Made by a program: the position numbers and the translations under genes. A stretch of 45,854 bases of DNA from CAZUHN01 sp964620535 (GTDB lineage Bacteria; UBA8248): positions 1 through 45,854 of the forward strand of contig CAZUHN010000095.1 of assembly GCA_964620535.1 (NCBI GenBank), given 5' to 3'. Shown here in pieces: positions 17,388 through 26,625 of this stretch; within the stretch, counting starts at the first letter, position 1; each line of letters opens with the position of its first letter. Under the pieces are notes generated by a model, which saw only the letters and a program-made list of their open reading frames with translations, was not told the origin of the DNA and searched no databases.

Positions 17388-17743
17388 TCCCGCGCACCGG
17401 GTTTCTCCGAATTCCATGCGCGATACATGATAAAAGCCTTTCTCCTCGGGCGGCTGCGGGAGAATGGCTCCGGACTTTGGCCGAACGGGCGCGTGAGTGC
17501 TTCTTCGCGATGCCGCCATTCCCCCGCAGCTGGGGGGCGAGGTGGAGCCGAATCCTCGGTCCCCCTCGTCACTTTTTTATCCAGAAATCCATGTCGGATT
17601 CCCGATTCAAAACTATGAAAAGAAATACATTAAATTCAGTGTGATAAGATGCCATACATAATGCATTTTGACGTATTTGAGTCGCTCGTTCTGTAGGAAT
17701 ATACTCAGAATGGGTGAATTTTCTCCCTTCACTGGAGGTCCCG
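17388..17743. other. Intergenic region; operon boundary
   Basis: No coding signal. It holds a terminator-like hairpin (17532-17578), then an AT-rich stretch (17580-17700) with a TTGACG at 17668 that may belong to the promoter of the acyl-CoA dehydrogenase gene. No good -10 is evident. Confidence 0.5.
17532..17578 (+). terminator. Rho-independent terminator after the thiolase operon
   Basis: GGGGG-CGAGG pairs with CCTCG-(gt)-CCCCC around an 11-nt loop and is followed by a T6 run at 17573-17578. Confidence 0.5.
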
Positions 17744-18896
17744 TTGGCGGTTTCCACCCATCCCGAACTCGATGAGGCAGGCCGCGCCCTCCGCGGGCTG
17801 ACCAGGGATTTTGCGGAAAAAACCCTGGCCCCAGGGGCGGCCGAGCGCGATCGCACCTGCAAGTTTCCTCTCGATTTGTACAAGGAGGCGGGGGAGTTGG
17901 GCCTTCTCGGCATCCATTTCCCGGAAAAGTTGGGAGGCGGTGGGGCCGGTCATTTCGAGAACCTGCTTGTTCTTGAAGAGCTGGCCCGGGTGGACGGTAG
18001 CTTCGCCCTGACCGTTGGTGTCTCCGTGGGCCTGACGGGAGGGCACATTCTGGGCGGTGGCTCGGAAGAGCAAATTCGGCGGTGGGTTCCGCCCCTTCTC
18101 GAAGGCGGGCTCGGGGCCTGGGCGCTGACCGAGCCGAGATCGGGGAGCGACGCGGGCGCGCTGCACTGCCGCGCCGAACGGGAGGGTGATTCCTACATAC
18201 TGAACGGAACGAAGATGTTCATCTCGCAAGGTACGATGTTTTTGAGCATGACTGTCATGGCGCGAACGGGGCGGGGAAAAAAGGAAATCAGCGCATTCGT
18301 CGTTGAACCCGGCGACCTGGGTCGAGTGAGCCGTCCGCTCCACGGAAAACTGGGCATGCGCTCCATGGATACGGCGGAAGTGATTTTTGAAAATTGTCGT
18401 ATTCCGGCCGACCGCCTCCTCGGGGGGGAAGGGGAGGGATTCCTCCAAGCGATGGAAGCCGTCAGGGGGGGCGCGCGTGGGGGTTGGAGCCATCGCCGTC
18501 GGCCTCGCCCAGGGGGCGCTCGATGCGGCCGCCGGACGCGCCCGCGATCGAGAAGCCTTTGGCGACCCGATCGCCCAGTACGGAGCGATCCGCGAGATGA
18601 TCGCCGAGAGTGTGATCGAACTGGCGGCAGCGCGGGAGTTGGTTGCGCATGCGGCCCGCCGCCGAGACGCCGGGGAGGAATATCAGAAAGAGGCGTCGAT
18701 GGCCAAGTTATTCGCGACTGAGGCCGCCCTCCGCGTGTGCGACAGAAGCATTCAGATCCACGGAGGGTACGGTTACATGGACGAGTGTCCGGCGGGGCGC
18801 TTTTTGCGCGATGCCCGTCTGCTTACGATCGGAGAAGGAACGAGCGAAGTGCAGCGGATGATCATCGCGCGATCCGTCTTCGGCGGGCGCGTTTGA
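17744..18896 (+). CDS. Acyl-CoA dehydrogenase, frameshifted at a G7 run
   Basis: The N-terminal part has the ACAD helical domain and the FAD/substrate segment GAWALTEPRSGSDAG. The C-terminal part has REAFGDPIAQYGAI, QIHGGYGY and the catalytic-glutamate segment IGEGTSEVQ. The frame breaks at G7 near 18464-18470. Deleting one G joins the parts exactly and gives 383 aa, the normal family size. I chose the TTG at 17744 because GGAGG precedes it; a GTG 30 bp upstream lacks a Shine-Dalgarno. The reaction is alpha,beta-dehydrogenation of an acyl-CoA, with electrons passed to ETF. The downstream neighbour is meaB. Confidence 0.85.
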
Positions 18897-18911
18897 AGCC
18901 ACGGCCCCGCC

Positions 18912-19868
18912 ATGCCCAATCGCCAGGATACGATAGCCGAACGCATTCTCGCTGGTGAAGTGCGGTCCGCGGCGCGGTTCATTTCTAAGATCGAAGACGG
19001 GGACACGGCTATCCAGCCGGTTCTCCGTTCGCTCTATGCGCATGGAGGGCGGGCGGCGATCATCGGGCTCACGGGTCCTCCCGGAGGAGGGAAAAGCACT
19101 TTGACGGACCGATTCATATCCCAGTATCGCAGCGAGGGGAAACGGGTGGGTGTGCTGGCGGTGGACCCGACTAGCGCATTCACCGGGGGGTCGATTCTGG
19201 GCGACCGGATTCGGATGAGCCAGCACTTTACCGACCCAGGCGTCTTCATCCGGAGCATGGCGACGCGCGGGTATCTAGGCGGTTTGGCTCGCACCACCGG
19301 GGACGCCGTGACGGTTCTGGACGCCATGGGATTCGACATTGTAATCGTCGAGACGGTGGGCGTTGGGCAGGCGGAGTTAGACGTCGCACAAGTGGCCGAT
19401 ACGGTGGTTTTGGTGCTCACGCCGGGCCAGGGAGACGACGTTCAGGCGGCCAAGGCCGGGATCATGGAGATCGCGGACATCTTTGTGGTCAACAAGGCGA
19501 AGCGCGAAGGGGCGGAAGGGACGATGAGAAATATCGAGGAGATACTCCATTTGAAACCGGGCGCGGGAGAGGACGCCTGGCGTCCCCCCGTTCTCAGGAC
19601 AGAAGCCATTGACGGCGAGGGAATCGAGGAGGTGGCGAAAGGAATCGAGGAGCACCGCCGCTATCTCGCGGATCATCCCGAAACCATGCGCCTTCGCCGC
19701 CGCGAGAAGGCGAGATACGCGTTGATGGAAATATTGAAAGACAAAGTGGCCGAACGCTTTCTCAAACGGACGGAACAAGGCGAGGCATTTGGAGCCATTC
19801 TCGACGATATCGCAATCCGTAAAAAAGACCCTTACGGCGTCGCTGAGACGATGTTGCAGGACAGTTAG
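18912..19868 (+). CDS. meaB: Methylmalonyl-CoA mutase-associated GTPase MeaB (ArgK family)
   Basis: A 318-aa G3E GTPase that chaperones cobalamin-dependent acyl-CoA mutases. It has Walker A GPPGGGKST (55-63), the DPTSAF..GSILGDRIRM switch region, and ETVGVGQ with its base-coordinating neighbours. The guanine-specificity motif reads NKAK (194-197) where the family has NKAD. No mutase subunit lies in the window. It follows the acyl-CoA dehydrogenase by 15 bp, pointing to branched-chain or propionate-type acyl-CoA metabolism. Confidence 0.9.
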   Translation: MPNRQDTIAERILAGEVRSAARFISKIEDGDTAIQPVLRSLYAHGGRAAIIGLTGPPGGGKSTLTDRFISQYRSEGKRVGVLAVDPTSAFTGGSILGDRIRMSQHFTDPGVFIRSMATRGYLGGLARTTGDAVTVLDAMGFDIVIVETVGVGQAELDVAQVADTVVLVLTPGQGDDVQAAKAGIMEIADIFVVNKAKREGAEGTMRNIEEILHLKPGAGEDAWRPPVLRTEAIDGEGIEEVAKGIEEHRRYLADHPETMRLRRREKARYALMEILKDKVAERFLKRTEQGEAFGAILDDIAIRKKDPYGVAETMLQDS

Positions 19869-20005
19869 CGGCATACACGGGAGTGACCGCCCCGTTTCTT
19901 CTTGTTTGTGCAAGCAAAGGCGAGCCGAAGAAATTCGAACAGAATTTACTTTTCCCGGGAAATGCGCGGCGTGTATCTCGAGGTGAGAAAAGGAGGTGAG
20001 AAAAG

Positions 20006-20356
20006 TTGGCTGAAACAAGGGAGGCCGGAAATTTCCGTCTGGTATTGGTGACAACCAGTTCCGAGGAGGAAGCCACCGGGATCGCTAAGAGTTTAGTCGA
20101 AGAAGGTCTGGCCGCCTGCGCGAACATTATTCCGCGGATCCGGAGCATTTATCGGTGGAATGGCAAGGTGCAGGACGACCCGGAGTGTTTGGTTCTCCTG
20201 AAAACGGTTTTATCGAAAGTAGATGATTTGTCCGCCCGAGTGGCCGAACAGCACAGCTACGATGTGTCCGAGGTCATTTCCGTTGCCCTCGACCGGGGAA
20301 GAGAGTCCTATCTGGACTGGCTGTCCGGGTGCATCCAGCCGGCCCGGCGGGAGTGA
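20006..20356 (+). CDS. cutA: CutA1-family protein
   Basis: This 116-aa protein matches the trimeric CutA1 fold from its opening VLVTTSSEEEA through ACANIIPRIRSIYRWNGKV and the C-terminal YLDWL. The family was first described as divalent-cation tolerance; its actual role is unsettled. TTG start with a strong AGGAGGTG Shine-Dalgarno. Confidence 0.9.
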   Translation: MAETREAGNFRLVLVTTSSEEEATGIAKSLVEEGLAACANIIPRIRSIYRWNGKVQDDPECLVLLKTVLSKVDDLSARVAEQHSYDVSEVISVALDRGRESYLDWLSGCIQPARRE

Positions 20357-20435
20357 GTCCGGGAAGGGTTTACGGTAGATTCACTTTTTTCTTGTTTGTC
20401 CAACCGGTTTACGGAGAGAAAAGAGAGAAATGGGT

Positions 20436-21806
20436 TTATAGGATGGGGAGATAGGCATTGAGCTCGAAATCGGAGACGTGGACCCGGTAGCGCTCCCATT
20501 CGAGTTTTTTGTTTTCAATCAACTTCTCCATGATATATTCGCCCAGCGCCGTTTTTAGTAATTCGCTGTTTTCCGCAAATTTGATTGCTTCTCCCAGATC
20601 GCCCGGAAGCGCCTTGATTTCCCTTCGCACCCTTTCTTCCGGGCTGAGCTCGTAGACATTTTCCTCGACGGGCGCCACGGGAGGGTATCCTTTCTCGATT
20701 CCCGCCATTCCCGCCGCAAGACAGCAGGCGAAGGCGAGATAAGGGTTGCACGCCGGGTCAGGCGATCGAAGCTCGATCCGGGTGTCGGAGTCGCGTCCCT
20801 TTCGGGGGGTCGGAACACGGATGAGATCGCTCCGGTTTTTGTGGGCCCAGGAGATGTACATGGGAGCTTCGAATCCGGGCGCCAAGCGCTTGTAGCTGTT
20901 TGTCCATTGGTTCAAAACGATGGCACACTCAGGCGCATGCCGAAGTAGACCCGCAATAAACGCGAGGCACTCGTCTGAAAGGTTGTCCGCCTTTGAAGGA
21001 TCGTGGAAAACGTTTCGCTCGCCTTCGAATAGGGAAAGGTGAAGGTGCATCCCGTTTCCGTTGCTGTCGGCGAGGGGCTTGGGCATGAAAGTCGCAAAGA
21101 CGCCGTGGCGCATCGCCACTTCCTTTACCACGAGACGGTATGTCATGGCGTTGTCCGCCATGGCCAAGGCGTCATCGTAGCGTAGGTCGATTTCGTGTTG
21201 GCTGGGGCCCACCTCATGGTGGCTGTACTCCACGCCAATTCCCATGCCTTCTAGGGTGAGAACCGTATCCCGCCGGAGATCGCTGGCGACGTCGAGAGGG
21301 GTGAGGTCGAAATATCCTCCCCGGTCGAGCTTTTCTAAGGGCTGCTCTGACGATCTGAAATAGTAATGTTCGAATTCGGAGCCAACATAAAAGGTGAAGC
21401 CTTTGGCGGCGGCCTTTTCGAGGGCGCGCCGGAGGACGTAACGCGGATCCGCCGGGTAAGGCGAATCGTCCGGACGATTGATGTCGCAGAACATGCGAGC
21501 GACCACACTGCCGTCTTTGGGTCGCCAGGGGAGGACGCAAAACGTGGCCGGATCGGGCAGGGCGAACATGTCGCTTTCTTCGTTCCGCGCAAAGCCCTCG
21601 ATGGCGGAACCGTCGAATAAGTGTCCTTCAAACAGAGCGACCTCGAGATCCTCGGTGGTGATGGCGAAACTTTTGAGAAAGCCGAGAATGTCCGTGAACC
21701 ACATCCGGATGAAGCGAACATCCAGATCGCGTGCCTGGTTGAGGACAAATTCCTTGTCCCTTGCCTTAGATGACGGGGCCAATCGTTTCTCCGATTCCTG
21801 ACACAT
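20436..21806 (-). CDS. glnA: Glutamine synthetase, type I (alpha-like)
   Basis: A 456-aa ATP-dependent enzyme that makes glutamine from glutamate and ammonia. Active-site elements are DGSAIEGF, the metal glutamates in SEFEHYYF and EVGPSQHE, NGNGMHLHLSL (ammonium/glutamate site) and RIELRSPDPACNPY. The adenylylation loop tyrosine context (NLYDLP) is replaced by ENVYELSPEE, and the length is that of the GSI-alpha type, so control by adenylylation is unlikely. An OmpR-type regulator is encoded 267 bp upstream in the same direction and may control it. A GlnA-like gamma-glutamyl-amine ligase cannot be excluded. Confidence 0.85.
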   Translation of the reverse strand: MCQESEKRLAPSSKARDKEFVLNQARDLDVRFIRMWFTDILGFLKSFAITTEDLEVALFEGHLFDGSAIEGFARNEESDMFALPDPATFCVLPWRPKDGSVVARMFCDINRPDDSPYPADPRYVLRRALEKAAAKGFTFYVGSEFEHYYFRSSEQPLEKLDRGGYFDLTPLDVASDLRRDTVLTLEGMGIGVEYSHHEVGPSQHEIDLRYDDALAMADNAMTYRLVVKEVAMRHGVFATFMPKPLADSNGNGMHLHLSLFEGERNVFHDPSKADNLSDECLAFIAGLLRHAPECAIVLNQWTNSYKRLAPGFEAPMYISWAHKNRSDLIRVPTPRKGRDSDTRIELRSPDPACNPYLAFACCLAAGMAGIEKGYPPVAPVEENVYELSPEERVRREIKALPGDLGEAIKFAENSELLKTALGEYIMEKLIENKKLEWERYRVHVSDFELNAYLPIL

Positions 21807-22073
21807 TTGCCCGGCGCGGGCGGGAAAGAGTCTCCGGTTTCATCTCGCCGCCGGGGTTTTTCGAAGTCGGCACAGCCGCTTTTCCGCATCTTCCCCTTTT
21901 GGGAAATCTTCGGCGAATCGGCAGCACCAGCTCCGCCGCGAGGGGGGGATCACAATTGTCTTCATGCTAACCAAGCCTTGTTTCAGAAACGTTTCGGCAG
22001 GATTTCGCCGGGGTTAAATCCACGGGGAAACGAGATGGGAAGGAGGGCGACGGCGCTTCAGGGGGAGTTTTCC

Positions 22074-22751
22074 TTATCTCGTTCCTTCGTTGAACTTGTA
22101 GCCTACTCCTCGGACGGTGGAGATGAAGGGTCGGCCACCGACCTCGATCTTCGAGCGAATTCTGCGGATGTGAACGTCCACGGTTCGTGCCCCGCCGATG
22201 TAGTCGGCCCCCCAAACGAGATCGAGAAGCCGCTCCCGATCGAAAACATGCCCCGGGTTTTTCATCAATAGCTTGAGAAGCTCAAATTCGCGAAAAGTCA
22301 AGCTAACGGGAACGCCGTCAAGGCGGAACTCGTAGCGGTCCTCGTCGAGGATCAAGTTTTCGACCTCGCGCGAAGAATTCCCCGTTTTGTACGATGAAAC
22401 GCGGGATCGGGTACATAAGTTTTGAACGCGGAAGATAAGCTCTTCCTCCCGAACCGGCTTCACAATCGCGTCGTCGGCTTCGATGGGAGTGGACTGGTTC
22501 GGCAGACGGGCGGACTCCACGAGAAGCATGATGGGCATCGCGCTCCAGTTCCGAAGGTCTTTCACGGAAGGAAGGGCGGGGGCGTCGTCCAGAAGAATGA
22601 GCGAATAACCTTGTCCGCGTATTTCCCGCAGAGCCGTTTCTTCGTCCTCGACCACTTTGCAAAAATGTCCTTCGCGACGGAGGGAGCGAATGAGGACGTC
22701 GGCGAATTCGGCATCGGCTGTATAGATAAGTAGTTTTGCCATCCCGGACAT
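22074..22751 (-). CDS. OmpR/PhoB-type response regulator with atypical receiver
   Basis: A 225-aa protein with a receiver-like domain (residues 4-115) and a clear winged-helix DNA-binding domain (about 130-222, ending RTVDVHIRRIRSKI and TVRGVGYKF). In the receiver the acidic pair expected after strand 1 is missing (LLIYTADAEF). The LILLDD aspartate and VKP lysine remain. This is what phosphorylation-independent family members such as GlnR look like. No histidine kinase is adjacent. It is the gene upstream of glutamine synthetase, so nitrogen control is plausible but inferred. Confidence 0.82.
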   Translation of the reverse strand: MSGMAKLLIYTADAEFADVLIRSLRREGHFCKVVEDEETALREIRGQGYSLILLDDAPALPSVKDLRNWSAMPIMLLVESARLPNQSTPIEADDAIVKPVREEELIFRVQNLCTRSRVSSYKTGNSSREVENLILDEDRYEFRLDGVPVSLTFREFELLKLLMKNPGHVFDRERLLDLVWGADYIGGARTVDVHIRRIRSKIEVGGRPFISTVRGVGYKFNEGTR

Positions 22752-22836
22752 CCAATGCGTGCAATGAAGCGTCGGAAATGTAACGGGTATGTTTGCAGTG
22801 AATCTTAACTGATGTGCTGCTTCCGGTGAAAATAGA

Positions 22837-24093
22837 TTAGAGCTTTGAAATCTTGTGAGTCATGTCGACCAAACTTTCCAAGTTGTGAGCGGGCAAAAAA
22901 TCGTCGCAATACGGAAGGGCTGTCCGCATCCCGCGATCGATCGGCCGGTATCCGGGGCTGCCCAGAAGGGGATTTAGCCAAATCAGGTGACGACACTTTT
23001 TCTTAAGACGATCCATTTCGAGAGCAAGGAGGTCGGTGTCCCCTCGGTCCCAGCCGTCCGAGATGATGAGTACGATGGTCCGGCTGTTGAGAATTTGCCT
23101 GCCGTAGTCGTAGTTGAAAGTGCGGAGACAATTCCCGATTTGGGTCCCGCCGCTCCAGTCATGAACCTCATGGGAGAGGCGCGACAAGGCCACGTTCACG
23201 TCTTTATGTCGAAGGTAAGGGGTCGCGTCGGTGAGGCGGGTGCTGAATACGAAGGTCCAGAGTGATTTAATTTCGTGTTGTAGGCTGTAGAGGAACTGGA
23301 TGAGAAACTGGCTGTAACTATCCATCGAACCGGAGACGTCGCAAAGAAGAAGGATTTGTGTTTTTTGAATACGGCGCTTTCTGCGGAAGAGTTTGATCAC
23401 CTCGCCACCGGTCCGGATGCTCCGCTTCACGCTCCTCCGGAGGTCGATCTCCCGCGCGCTCGCCGCGGCCTTTTTTCGGCGACTAAGTCGGGTGGCGAGC
23501 TTCGGGATCAGTTTGGCGATCAGCCGCCGTAATTGGTGGATCCGGTCCCCTTGTATTGAGGAGAAATCCTTTTGTGACAATACCTCGACCGGGCTGTAGG
23601 CGGGGACACCTTCTTCGTCCTCTCCCCCCTCGCCCGGATCAGCTCCTTCTTCCGCCTCGTCGCCGGGAAGGCTCGAGCCCGTTTTGTTCTCATCGGTCTC
23701 TGACTCTTTGTCGTCCTGCGAGTCGCCCGGCCCCTCGCCGGCACCTTCAGCCAGTTCGTTCTCAAGCTCCGCGTCGAGCTCAAGGGAATCTTCCCCGGCT
23801 GAGACGTTTCCGCGCTCGTCAAACCAAAAGCGGCGAAAGATCGCGTCGAATATGACGCTTTCCTCCTGACTTGAAACTAGGTTGGATTTTGCTGCCACAT
23901 AGACATATTGCAGGTCTGTAATATCTAGATGATCAAAACTGTTGAAGAGGTCGATGATTCTGCCGGAGGTCGCCTTCAGGCCGGTTTTCCGAAGTATTCG
24001 GCAGAAGGCGGTGACTTCCCCCTGAATGCCGCCGCCGGGAAAACGGATGCGCCGTCGGGGGAGGGTGCCTGAAACAACAGGGCGGATTTTCAT
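22837..24093 (-). CDS. coxE: VWA-domain protein, CoxE family
   Basis: This 418-aa protein has an N-terminal helical region, a long acidic Glu/Asp/Gly linker (about 100-165), a basic patch (200-245) and a C-terminal von Willebrand A domain with MIDAS DVSGSMDS (252-259), SGGTQIG and ISDGWDRGD. CoxE proteins work with the MoxR-type ATPase CoxD to mature molybdenum hydroxylases in carboxidotrophs. It lies 24 bp downstream of coxD in the same operon. Confidence 0.85.
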   Translation of the reverse strand: MKIRPVVSGTLPRRRIRFPGGGIQGEVTAFCRILRKTGLKATSGRIIDLFNSFDHLDITDLQYVYVAAKSNLVSSQEESVIFDAIFRRFWFDERGNVSAGEDSLELDAELENELAEGAGEGPGDSQDDKESETDENKTGSSLPGDEAEEGADPGEGGEDEEGVPAYSPVEVLSQKDFSSIQGDRIHQLRRLIAKLIPKLATRLSRRKKAAASAREIDLRRSVKRSIRTGGEVIKLFRRKRRIQKTQILLLCDVSGSMDSYSQFLIQFLYSLQHEIKSLWTFVFSTRLTDATPYLRHKDVNVALSRLSHEVHDWSGGTQIGNCLRTFNYDYGRQILNSRTIVLIISDGWDRGDTDLLALEMDRLKKKCRHLIWLNPLLGSPGYRPIDRGMRTALPYCDDFLPAHNLESLVDMTHKISKL

Positions 24094-24117
24094 AGGAAAT
24101 CCTGAGAACGAATGCGG

Positions 24118-25068
24118 CTATTCGACTTCAGGAGACAACTGGGCCGTCCCCACAAGGCGGTCGAACCCGTCCTCTTTGATCTGCTTAATGTCTTCTTGGT
24201 ATTTCAGGATGCACCCGATGGTTTCTTTCACGGAGTCGGAGTCGAGCTCTTCCTTATGGAGGGCGATGAGGGCTTGTGCCCAGTCCAGGGTTTCGGCAAC
24301 GCCGGGCCGCTTGTAAAAGTCCACCTTCCGTGCCTGGCCCATGAAACGACAGATCTGCTCGCCGAGCCGTTTTGTGATTCCGGGCACCTTTGTCAGGACA
24401 ATTTCCAACTCTTTCTCAAAACTGGGATAGTCCACCCAAAGGTATAGGCAGCGGCGCTTCAGGGCATCGTGAATTTCCCTGGTCCGGTTGCTTGTCAAGA
24501 CAACGAGCGGTTTGCGCTCGGCCATGATGGGTCCGAGCTCAGGAATGGTGATCTGGAAATCGGATAGGATTTCGAGCAGGAACGCTTCGAATTCCTCGTC
24601 TGCCCTGTCAATCTCATCTATGAGCAGCACGATGGGCCGCTTTTTCGAGTGGAGCAAGGCGCGGAGCAGGGGGCGTTCAATCAGATACTCGGGACTGAAT
24701 ATGTCTTTTTCAATCTGCTTGGCGTTTCCCTTGGAGCCCTCTTCGGTTTTGATGTGGAGGAGCTGCTTGGCGTAGTTCCACTCATAAAGGGCAGAGTTCG
24801 AGTCGAGACCTTCATAGCACTGGAGGCGAATCAATTCGGTGTCGAGGGAGGCGGCGAGGACTTTCGCCATCTCCGTCTTTCCGACACCGGCCTCACCTTC
24901 GAGGAAGAGAGGTTTTTCCAGCTTGATGGCCAGGTAAAGCGTTGTGGCAATTGCCCGATCTGAAATGTATTTATTTTGCCTGAAACATTCCTGAACGGCG
25001 TCAACGCTGGATAGATCGGGTAGCGGCAATTTTCGTTGTTTGGTGTTTTTCATTTGGTTTGACGACAC
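24118..25068 (-). CDS. coxD: MoxR-type AAA ATPase, CoxD family
   Basis: A 316-aa AAA+ ATPase with Walker A EGEAGVGKTE (57-66), Walker B VLLIDEIDRAD, sensor-1 VLTSNRTREIHDALKRRC, and a C-terminal helical lid. CoxD is a chaperone-like ATPase for assembly of the molybdenum-copper site of CO dehydrogenase. The GTG at 25068 fits best: it is preceded by AAGGAAGG and lies 11 bp after the coxS stop. An ATG five codons later and a longer frame overlapping coxS are alternatives. Confidence 0.85.
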   Translation of the reverse strand: MSSNQMKNTKQRKLPLPDLSSVDAVQECFRQNKYISDRAIATTLYLAIKLEKPLFLEGEAGVGKTEMAKVLAASLDTELIRLQCYEGLDSNSALYEWNYAKQLLHIKTEEGSKGNAKQIEKDIFSPEYLIERPLLRALLHSKKRPIVLLIDEIDRADEEFEAFLLEILSDFQITIPELGPIMAERKPLVVLTSNRTREIHDALKRRCLYLWVDYPSFEKELEIVLTKVPGITKRLGEQICRFMGQARKVDFYKRPGVAETLDWAQALIALHKEELDSDSVKETIGCILKYQEDIKQIKEDGFDRLVGTAQLSPEVE

Positions 25069-25079
25069 TATTTCCTTCC

Positions 25080-25712
25080 TTATGGAGCATGAACAACGGC
25101 GGCCGTTGCTTCGATTGCGTCGATGATTTTCACATAGCCCGTGCATCGGCAGAGGTTGCCGGCAATTCCGGCTTTAATTTCCTCCCGGGTTGGCTGGGGA
25201 TTGCTGTCCAGGAGGGCTTTCGCCGCCACAATCATACCCGGCGTGCAAAAACCGCACTGGATACCGCCATGCTCGATGAATTTCTTTTGAATTGGATGGA
25301 GATTGTCCACCGTCCCGATACCTTTGACGGTGGTAATCTCTCGTCCGTCGGCCTGGACTCCCAGGGCGCAGCACGCGTTTATGGCGATGCCGTCGAGCAG
25401 AACTGTGCACGCGCCACAGTCGCCGGCCTCGCACCCGTTTTTTACCTCGGTGAATCCGATGTCGCGGAGGAGGTAAAGAAGCGTCGTGTGCGCGGCCGCT
25501 TCGGTCGTTACCGTTTGTCCATTCACTCGAAAGGAGATCGGATGTTTTGTGGGGGGTGAATAGGATGTCTTTTTCCGGGCGGCGGTATTTGCTGGGCTCC
25601 GCTTTCTTGCGGGTTTCTTTTTTGATGATACGGCCTTTTTCCGGGCCGCTTTTCGGACGGCGGGTTTTTTCGCTATCTTCTTTTTTTTGCCCTTCGTCGA
25701 GGACGCCATCAT
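25080..25712 (-). CDS. coxS: CoxS-type (2Fe-2S) subunit of a molybdenum hydroxylase with Lys-rich tail
   Basis: The final ~155 residues are a standard xanthine-dehydrogenase-family iron-sulfur subunit: the ferredoxin-type cluster (NGCEAGDCGACTV plus a later Cys) and the second cluster (QCGFCTPGM and NLCRCTGY). It would pass electrons from the molybdopterin subunit to the FAD subunit. Residues 7-48 are an added Lys/Ala/Arg-rich, histone-H1-like tail that the family lacks. I prefer the ATG at 25712, after GGAGA; a GTG at 25727 is possible. 40 bp after coxM. Confidence 0.85.
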   Translation of the reverse strand: MMASSTKGKKKKIAKKPAVRKAARKKAVSSKKKPARKRSPANTAARKKTSYSPPTKHPISFRVNGQTVTTEAAAHTTLLYLLRDIGFTEVKNGCEAGDCGACTVLLDGIAINACCALGVQADGREITTVKGIGTVDNLHPIQKKFIEHGGIQCGFCTPGMIVAAKALLDSNPQPTREEIKAGIAGNLCRCTGYVKIIDAIEATAAVVHAP

Positions 25713-25752
25713 GTCCGATTTCTCCACGCTTGATCCGGAAGATGGCAGGTCT

Positions 25753-26625
25753 TCAACCTGCCTCCAAAGGAAGTGGAATATCCAATGCCTGGGAAATCAT
25801 GCGCCGTGGCAAAACCTCGCACATCAGCTTGCGGTATTCGGCTGAGGCGCGAATGTCGTCGATGGGTTTTGCCACCGCTTCACAGGCCTTCGCCGCACGT
25901 TGGACGAGAGAGAGGTTTATTTCATTGCCTTCGAGTATTTTTTCGGCCTCATAGCAACGGATGGGAGCGGGGGTCACCGCGCCGAGAGAGATCCCGGCCT
26001 CTTGGCATATTTTCCCCTTCACTTTGAGCACGATCGCCACTCCGACAACGGTGATAGCCATGGCCCTTCGGCGAGCGAGCTTATAGTAGCCCCATCTATG
26101 GTTTTTCCCCGGCGGGGAGAACGATACCCCGGTGATGAGCTCACCAGTGCGGATGGCGGTCTGGCGATAGCCGGTTAAGAACTTGTCAAGTGCCAAGGTC
26201 CGTTTTCCTTTTCGGCTGACGAGGGTAACGTTCGCCTTGAGGGCGAGGAGGGGGGGAACGACGTCGGCCGCCGGACCTCCGCCTACGAGATTTCCCGCAA
26301 TGGTGGCCCGATTTCGGATTATTGGACCCGCGAATTTGGCGGACATGGCTGAAAGGATCGGCGTTTCACGGGTGATGAACTTGTTTTCCAGCAGGGCGGT
26401 CATTGTAGTGAGGGCGCCGAGTGTGATTTTCTTCTTGCCCTTCTTGATTTCGCGGAGGCCGGAAACTCGCATGAGATCAATGACGAGTTCGGGTCCTCTT
26501 TCGTGTTGGTGACGAAGGTCGGGGAGAAAGTTGGTTCCACCCGCGATAAACTTGTAATTTTTCCGGGCGGTGGATTTCAGCACACCGCTGACGGTGGTTG
26601 GGGCGACAAAATCAAATCCACGCAT
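25753..26625 (-). CDS. coxM: CoxM-type FAD-binding subunit of a molybdenum hydroxylase
   Basis: A 290-aa FAD subunit with the family motifs FIAGGTNFLPDL (about 26-37) and TIAGNLVGGGPAAD (about 108-121), followed by the CO-dehydrogenase flavoprotein C-terminal domain. It would transfer electrons from CoxS to a quinone or other acceptor. It is the first gene of the cox set on minus. No molybdopterin-binding CoxL lies upstream or downstream in this window. Confidence 0.88.
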   Translation of the reverse strand: MRGFDFVAPTTVSGVLKSTARKNYKFIAGGTNFLPDLRHQHERGPELVIDLMRVSGLREIKKGKKKITLGALTTMTALLENKFITRETPILSAMSAKFAGPIIRNRATIAGNLVGGGPAADVVPPLLALKANVTLVSRKGKRTLALDKFLTGYRQTAIRTGELITGVSFSPPGKNHRWGYYKLARRRAMAITVVGVAIVLKVKGKICQEAGISLGAVTPAPIRCYEAEKILEGNEINLSLVQRAAKACEAVAKPIDDIRASAEYRKLMCEVLPRRMISQALDIPLPLEAG

